This document shows, one piece after another, positions 59,830-64,000 of a DNA stretch of 64,000 nt (the first letter of the stretch is position 1; each line of letters starts with the position of its first letter). The notes under the pieces were generated by a model that worked only from the letters and a program-made list of their open reading frames with translations, was not told the origin of the DNA and ran no database searches. The position numbers and the translations under genes were made by a program. The DNA is from Gammaproteobacteria bacterium (GTDB lineage: Bacteria > Pseudomonadota > Gammaproteobacteria > Pseudomonadales > Cellvibrionaceae), in contig JAGKWO010000006.1 of assembly GCA_021151835.1 (NCBI GenBank), positions 1 through 64,000 on the forward strand, given 5' to 3'.

Positions 59830-61347
59830 ATGCTGAAATATACATCCCGTTTAATCGCACTTTTAGTTGCCAGTGCAATAGCAACGGGTGCAATGGCACA
59901 ACAAAAGTCGGTCATTTTTAAAAATGGTTTTGACTCTGAAACCGACATAAAAAAATTAGCGTTATTGTATGGTGCGAAAGTTGTTAATGAACAGGTGCGC
60001 AATGGCTCGAGCGCCTTGCAAATTGATGAAGGTGAAGCATCAGTGCGCTCGCGCGTTAATTTAAGTGAGCAGGGCACACTGGAGCTGTGGCTTAAAACGT
60101 CCAGCCCTGCCACGCAATATAAGATTACCGTGCTGGTCGCGACCAGCCAGAATACCGATACCGGTTGGGTGCAAGTGGGGCAGGTAACGGGCAGTAATGC
60201 GTCAACGGAATATCATGCCAAGCGTATCTCCATTGATGATCCGGGAAAAAAATATTTGCGCCTCGATTTTGAAGTAACCAATGGCCAGGTCTGGATTGAC
60301 GATTTGAGCGTGGAGAAAATCCTGCTGGATACCGCACTGCAAAAAAACCAGGAAAAAGTGATTGCCGAGGTGCTGGGTAAATTGCGCGATGATAAAAACT
60401 ACCAGGTGCAGGCTGAAGCGCTGCGTACCCTGGGTAAAAATTACGCAGCCCAGATTGATGTGCAACGCCAGTATCTTGAATATGCCAATGGCATCTATTC
60501 CAGTGTGACATTGGTGCTCGCTACCTCAGAGCGTGGCAAGATGGCCAACCCGCTTGGTTATCAAACGTTCAAGGGAATTGTTAACGATGTGCGCATGGTG
60601 GCATCACCGATACAAAAATCACGTATGGATTCGCTGTTGAAGCCCTTGGGCGATATCGCAACCGCAACCCTGAATGTGATGACACAAGGTGCCTATCAAG
60701 CATTTGCCGAGCCTTTCAAAACCATAGTGGCAACAACATTTGATCGCGTGTCCTATGAAAATGCCGGCGTTGATCGCAAAGCACGCAAATATGCCGAGGA
60801 AAATGGCCTGAAAACCTTTTCCAAAGCGGAAGGTTTTCTGGGTGAGGTAGAAAAAGAATTAAATACTGTGGTCGCGTTGGATAAAGATTTGATCGATATT
60901 CAGCGTGAGGTGGATAAATTCCGTAAAGATCTGGATAAACATTTGAAAGAATCATTGATTGCGGGCGGTATGGGGCGCGGCCAGGAAAATTACAACCGCG
61001 TGATGAGCAAGGATGAACCTATCCGCAATGAGGCGCTGCAGGAAATTAATAATTATTTTACCTTGCAAGCCGAAAGCTATCAGAACCATTCCAGTTCCAA
61101 CACGGAATTTGTGCAGTTTATGATGAAAGCAACGGGCACCATGGAAGAGACACAGGTTTTCAAAGAGCGGTTTAACCTGATTGCATCGTCAGTGATCACG
61201 TTCTACGATAAATTTGATCGCTCGGTTGCCAAAGACCAGAATCCATTCTCTGACGAAAAAGATCGCGCGTTATGGGAGTCCCATGCGGTGAAAGTTCGCG
61301 CTTATATCCAGGAATCCAAGGCCGCTTTTGCTAAAGCCTACATGTAA
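59830..61347 (+). CDS. Exported protein of unknown function
   Basis: A 505-residue protein. ATG 59830 has GAGGCAAG upstream; the signal peptide ends near residue 23 (GAMAQ). Residues about 25-170 look like a jelly-roll carbohydrate-binding-type domain (VIFKNGFDSETDIKK, GTLELWLKTSS, QVWIDDLSVEKI). The rest is largely alpha-helical with heptad patterns (about 175-290 and 320-505). No enzyme motif is visible. It lies 80 bases after the deacetylase-like gene and ends before a strong terminator, so the pair may be co-transcribed. No family is recognised. Confidence 0.65.
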   Translation: MLKYTSRLIALLVASAIATGAMAQQKSVIFKNGFDSETDIKKLALLYGAKVVNEQVRNGSSALQIDEGEASVRSRVNLSEQGTLELWLKTSSPATQYKITVLVATSQNTDTGWVQVGQVTGSNASTEYHAKRISIDDPGKKYLRLDFEVTNGQVWIDDLSVEKILLDTALQKNQEKVIAEVLGKLRDDKNYQVQAEALRTLGKNYAAQIDVQRQYLEYANGIYSSVTLVLATSERGKMANPLGYQTFKGIVNDVRMVASPIQKSRMDSLLKPLGDIATATLNVMTQGAYQAFAEPFKTIVATTFDRVSYENAGVDRKARKYAEENGLKTFSKAEGFLGEVEKELNTVVALDKDLIDIQREVDKFRKDLDKHLKESLIAGGMGRGQENYNRVMSKDEPIRNEALQEINNYFTLQAESYQNHSSSNTEFVQFMMKATGTMEETQVFKERFNLIASSVITFYDKFDRSVAKDQNPFSDEKDRALWESHAVKVRAYIQESKAAFAKAYM

Positions 61348-61371
61348 TTATTTAAACGCACTTTACTACAC

Positions 61372-61400
61372 AAGCCCCGTTTTATACGGGGCTTTTTTTT
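61372..61400 (+). terminator. Strong Rho-independent terminator
   Basis: AAGCCCCGT (61372-61380), a 5-base loop and ACGGGGCTT (61386-61394) are followed by a continuous T run to 61400. It ends the transcript of the two preceding genes. Confidence 0.94.
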
Positions 61401-61566
61401 GAGTATTGCAAATACATCAATTTACAATCGGCGGGTGAAAAAATGTCGTGCATATACCCAAATAGTCATTAACAAGCTATGCTTGCCCAAGCGATAATTT
61501 TCGCGCCGCGGCAAATTGCCCGGTAGGAAATCTGTAATACGCTCATCCATCATAAGACTTAATCTA

Positions 61567-63903
61567 ATGTTGACATTACCCACACTGTCACCAACGCTTT
61601 CTATTTTCTGGCGAAATGCGCTGGAACGCTTTCATTTAGCGGTTTTTGCGTTGTTTTTGGTGACAATTGTCACGCTGACGTCCAATCCGGCCATTGCGCT
61701 CGATAAACAAAAAATAACCGTTTCGTATCTGTATAACTTTGCCAAAAATATTGAATGGCCTAACCAGGAGGCCATGACTTCTTTTGATATCGGTGTTTAT
61801 GGATCTTACAACCCGGCATTACTGGACGAATTGAACGTATTAAAACAACGGGTCAAGCTGCGCAACCTACCTATTACGGTGACGCAAGTGAATCGGGTGG
61901 ATTCTTTAGGGAAATATCACTTGGTGTATGTGGAGCAAGCGAGCGCTAAAATAATTAATGATATTTATGATGCCCTTGAGGGCAAACCGGTTTTGCTGGT
62001 TACCCACGCTTACAATAATAAACAATTAGTGATGATTAACCTGATTCCCACCAACGACGACAGACTGAAGTTTGAGGTGAATAAATCCAACATCATTAAC
62101 CACGGCTTGACCCCATTGCCCGAATTAATTCTGAATGGCGGGACTGAAATTGACGTTGCCAAATTGTATCGCGAGGGGCAAGCGTCATTGGTTGCGTTGC
62201 AAAAGCAATTGCAAGGCCGTGAAAAGACATTAAACGAGCTAACGCTTTCTATTCAAAAGCAAGAGGCCACCAATGAACAGTTGGAAGAGCAGATGGCTTC
62301 GCTCAATCAAAATATCCAGAAGAGTGATACATTGATTGCCCAGCAAAAATTGCAACTGCAAGACCAGCAAACGCAAATTGAGGCTAACAAGCTTGAGCGC
62401 GAAAACTTATTGCAGGAAGTCACCCGGCGCACTAAAGAGCTGGATGAACAGCAACAACATTTGAATACCATTGTTAACGAAATTGATGTGCGCGAAAAAC
62501 GCCTTACCTACCTCAACAACACCATCAAATCGCAAGAAGATATTATCCTCAAACAAAAAGCGGCGATTGTTAACCTGGATGAGTTAGTCGATTCACAACA
62601 AGTGGCACTGCGTTATTTGTGGGGCTCGGTCATTTTGGGGGCGCTGTTAATTGTTACAGTATTGATCGCCTATACCGTCAAACGCCGCGATAACCAACGG
62701 CTGGCAGCACACAGCCAGGATTTGCAAATGGCCCGTGATCGCCTGGCGATTGCCAAACGTAAAGCGGAAGATGCAAGCCAGGCGAAGAGCGAATTTTTAT
62801 CGCTGATGAGCCACGAACTGCGTACACCTTTGCAAGCCATTATTGGTTATACCGAAGTGGTTATCGAAGAATTAAAGCTGGCTGACGATGAGCATCACGT
62901 TAAGGATTTGACGCGCGTCATTTTGAATAGCGAGCGCTTGTTGAAATTAATTAACAGTGTGCTCGACCTGGCCAAAATTGAATCCGGGCGCATGGAGCTG
63001 GATTTGACGGAAGTAAAACTTTCCAGCCTGGTTGAAGAGGCATCAAACACTGTTGCACCGCTGCTTGAGCGCAACGCCATTCGTCTGCTGGTAGATGTGG
63101 ATGATGGTGAATTCCTGCCGAAGGCCGATCCGGAAAAGCTATTGCATATCCTGATTAATTTATTGGGCAATGCAATTAAATTCGCCCCTAACGGGCAAGT
63201 ACGAATTAAGGCCTATCACCAACCCAAACGTATTTATATCAGCGTATCCGATAGTGGCATTGGAATTTCTGCCGAACAGCAAGTGGGTATTTTTGATCCA
63301 TTTAAACAGGCTGACTCCGGAACAACCCGCAAATTCCAGGGCAGTGGCCTGGGGCTTTCCATTACTCGCCAGTTATGTGAATTGATGGGGGGTAGTATCC
63401 GTGTTGAAAGCGAGCTGGGAAAGGGCGCCAAGTTTATTATCGAGTTGCCCTTGCCGATGAATCCTACTCCGGTTGCCCTGATTAAAAAGGATGCCGAAGA
63501 AAATTATCCCACTGCGCCCTTATCCAATCCGGTTGCCGCGGGTGAGCATGTGGTGATGATTGATGATGATCCGGCGTTCCTGGATATTATGTCGCGCACC
63601 ATTCGCGCGGAAGGCTACGAAGTTCATACCGCAAGTGATGCGGAATCCGGCTGGCGGTTAATCCAGGCAATAAAACCGCAAGTGATTACCCTGGATTTAT
63701 TATTGCCCGACCAACATGGCTGGATTTTATTTGAGCGGATTAAAGACGACCCGGATGTGCGTGATATCCCGGTGATTGTGGTATCCATGATTGAAGAGCG
63801 TAAACGCTTTAATCGCCAGCCCGCTGAAGAGTATTTAACCAAACCGGTTAAACGCGAAACACTGAAATTGGCAGTGCAACGCCTGGCACCGCGCAAAAGT
63901 TAG
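61567..63903 (+). CDS. YfiR-domain hybrid histidine kinase
   Basis: A 778-residue sensor. ATG 61567 follows an in-frame TTG 17 codons earlier; a signal/anchor ends near residue 45. A YfiR-type periplasmic domain (about 48-205: SYLYNFAKNIEWPN, GKPVLLVTHAYNNKQLVMINLIP) is followed by a long coiled coil (about 205-345), a second helix (about 355-376), HisKA (SLMSHELRTPLQAII), HATPase (GSGLGLSITRQLCELMGG) and a receiver (VVMIDDDPAF, LDLLLPDQHG). YfiR controls the diguanylate cyclase YfiN in Pseudomonas. The receiver Asp lies in TLDLLLPD. Confidence 0.9.
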   Translation: MLTLPTLSPTLSIFWRNALERFHLAVFALFLVTIVTLTSNPAIALDKQKITVSYLYNFAKNIEWPNQEAMTSFDIGVYGSYNPALLDELNVLKQRVKLRNLPITVTQVNRVDSLGKYHLVYVEQASAKIINDIYDALEGKPVLLVTHAYNNKQLVMINLIPTNDDRLKFEVNKSNIINHGLTPLPELILNGGTEIDVAKLYREGQASLVALQKQLQGREKTLNELTLSIQKQEATNEQLEEQMASLNQNIQKSDTLIAQQKLQLQDQQTQIEANKLERENLLQEVTRRTKELDEQQQHLNTIVNEIDVREKRLTYLNNTIKSQEDIILKQKAAIVNLDELVDSQQVALRYLWGSVILGALLIVTVLIAYTVKRRDNQRLAAHSQDLQMARDRLAIAKRKAEDASQAKSEFLSLMSHELRTPLQAIIGYTEVVIEELKLADDEHHVKDLTRVILNSERLLKLINSVLDLAKIESGRMELDLTEVKLSSLVEEASNTVAPLLERNAIRLLVDVDDGEFLPKADPEKLLHILINLLGNAIKFAPNGQVRIKAYHQPKRIYISVSDSGIGISAEQQVGIFDPFKQADSGTTRKFQGSGLGLSITRQLCELMGGSIRVESELGKGAKFIIELPLPMNPTPVALIKKDAEENYPTAPLSNPVAAGEHVVMIDDDPAFLDIMSRTIRAEGYEVHTASDAESGWRLIQAIKPQVITLDLLLPDQHGWILFERIKDDPDVRDIPVIVVSMIEERKRFNRQPAEEYLTKPVKRETLKLAVQRLAPRKS

Positions 63904-64000
63904 TTTAAGGTGCTTTGCTTTCATATAAAGTTAAACTAGTCTTACCGTTCTGCTTAGTAAAAAAAGTACTTAGGCATCCTTGGAAATTCTCAAGTAAATA

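Noticed and set aside
1..64000. tRNA, rRNA, transposase, integrase, prophage or toxin-antitoxin genes
   Set aside because: None found. No cloverleaf, no DDE or tyrosine recombinase motif, no terminal inverted repeats with target duplications recognised.

Overview
The window looks like the chromosome of a free-living, polysaccharide-degrading gammaproteobacterium close to Cellvibrio (Cellvibrionaceae). The main evidence is two very large secreted GH6 cellulases built from CBM2, poly-serine linkers, GH6 and a C-terminal CBM9-like module, plus an AA10 lytic polysaccharide monooxygenase with the AA10-CBM5-CBM73 order known from Cellvibrio japonicus. Poly-serine linkers, a Ppc-type PEP carboxylase, a CreBCD locus, type IV pseudopilins and a dense set of sensor kinases all fit. 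No rRNA, tRNA, CRISPR array, transposase or phage gene was seen, so this is ordinary chromosome with lineage-specific accessory genes.

Layout. (1) 1-4.7 kb, minus strand: creB-creC-creD followed by overlapping genes for a VanZ-like protein and a small membrane protein. Four perfect 22-bp tandem repeats lie between creC and creD. A MAPEG gene follows. (2) 5-15.2 kb: an AsmA-like protein, two tiny membrane proteins, a GH37 trehalase, an acidic disordered protein, a cytoplasmic PAS hybrid kinase, a periplasmic protein and a divergent kinase/regulator pair. (3) 15.2-27.4 kb: two paralogous GH6 cellulases on the minus strand enclose, on the plus strand, a small protein, an EcsC-family protein and a CHASE3-type hybrid kinase with a degenerate receiver and an Hpt domain. 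The two cellulase genes share a conserved promoter-region sequence. (4) 27.4-38.2 kb: a sparse 1.5-kb stretch, an orphan PEP-CTERM protein, a sorbosone-dehydrogenase-like protein, a TonB-dependent receptor, a secreted HExxH protein with a beta/gamma-crystallin-like tail, a DksA/TraR zinc-finger protein and the LPMO. (5) 38.7-46 kb: ppc, then a tightly overlapping five-gene pseudopilin operon ending in an unusually large PilX-like protein. (6) 46.3-58.1 kb: a complete chemosensory operon, in the order MCP without sensor domain, CheY, STAS, CheA, CheW, MCP, MCP, CheR, CheD, CheB, REC-EAL. (7) 58.4-64 kb: a YaeR-type VOC protein, a deacetylase-like protein with degraded metal motifs, an unrecognised exported protein and a YfiR-domain hybrid kinase.

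How it fits together. The cellulases and LPMO attack cellulose and chitin, and the TonB receptor and trehalase take up or process small molecules. The pilin operon, the chemosensory array and three proteins that point to c-di-GMP (the REC-EAL phosphodiesterase, the YfiR-domain kinase and a GspE-N/MshEN-like insert in CheA) suggest surface sensing or surface motility on insoluble substrate. That link is an inference from gene order and domains. The best candidates for something undescribed are the pseudopilin operon with its giant PilX-like subunit, the CheA insert beside a c-di-GMP phosphodiesterase, the secreted protease-like protein, and the 58.8-63.9 kb trio.
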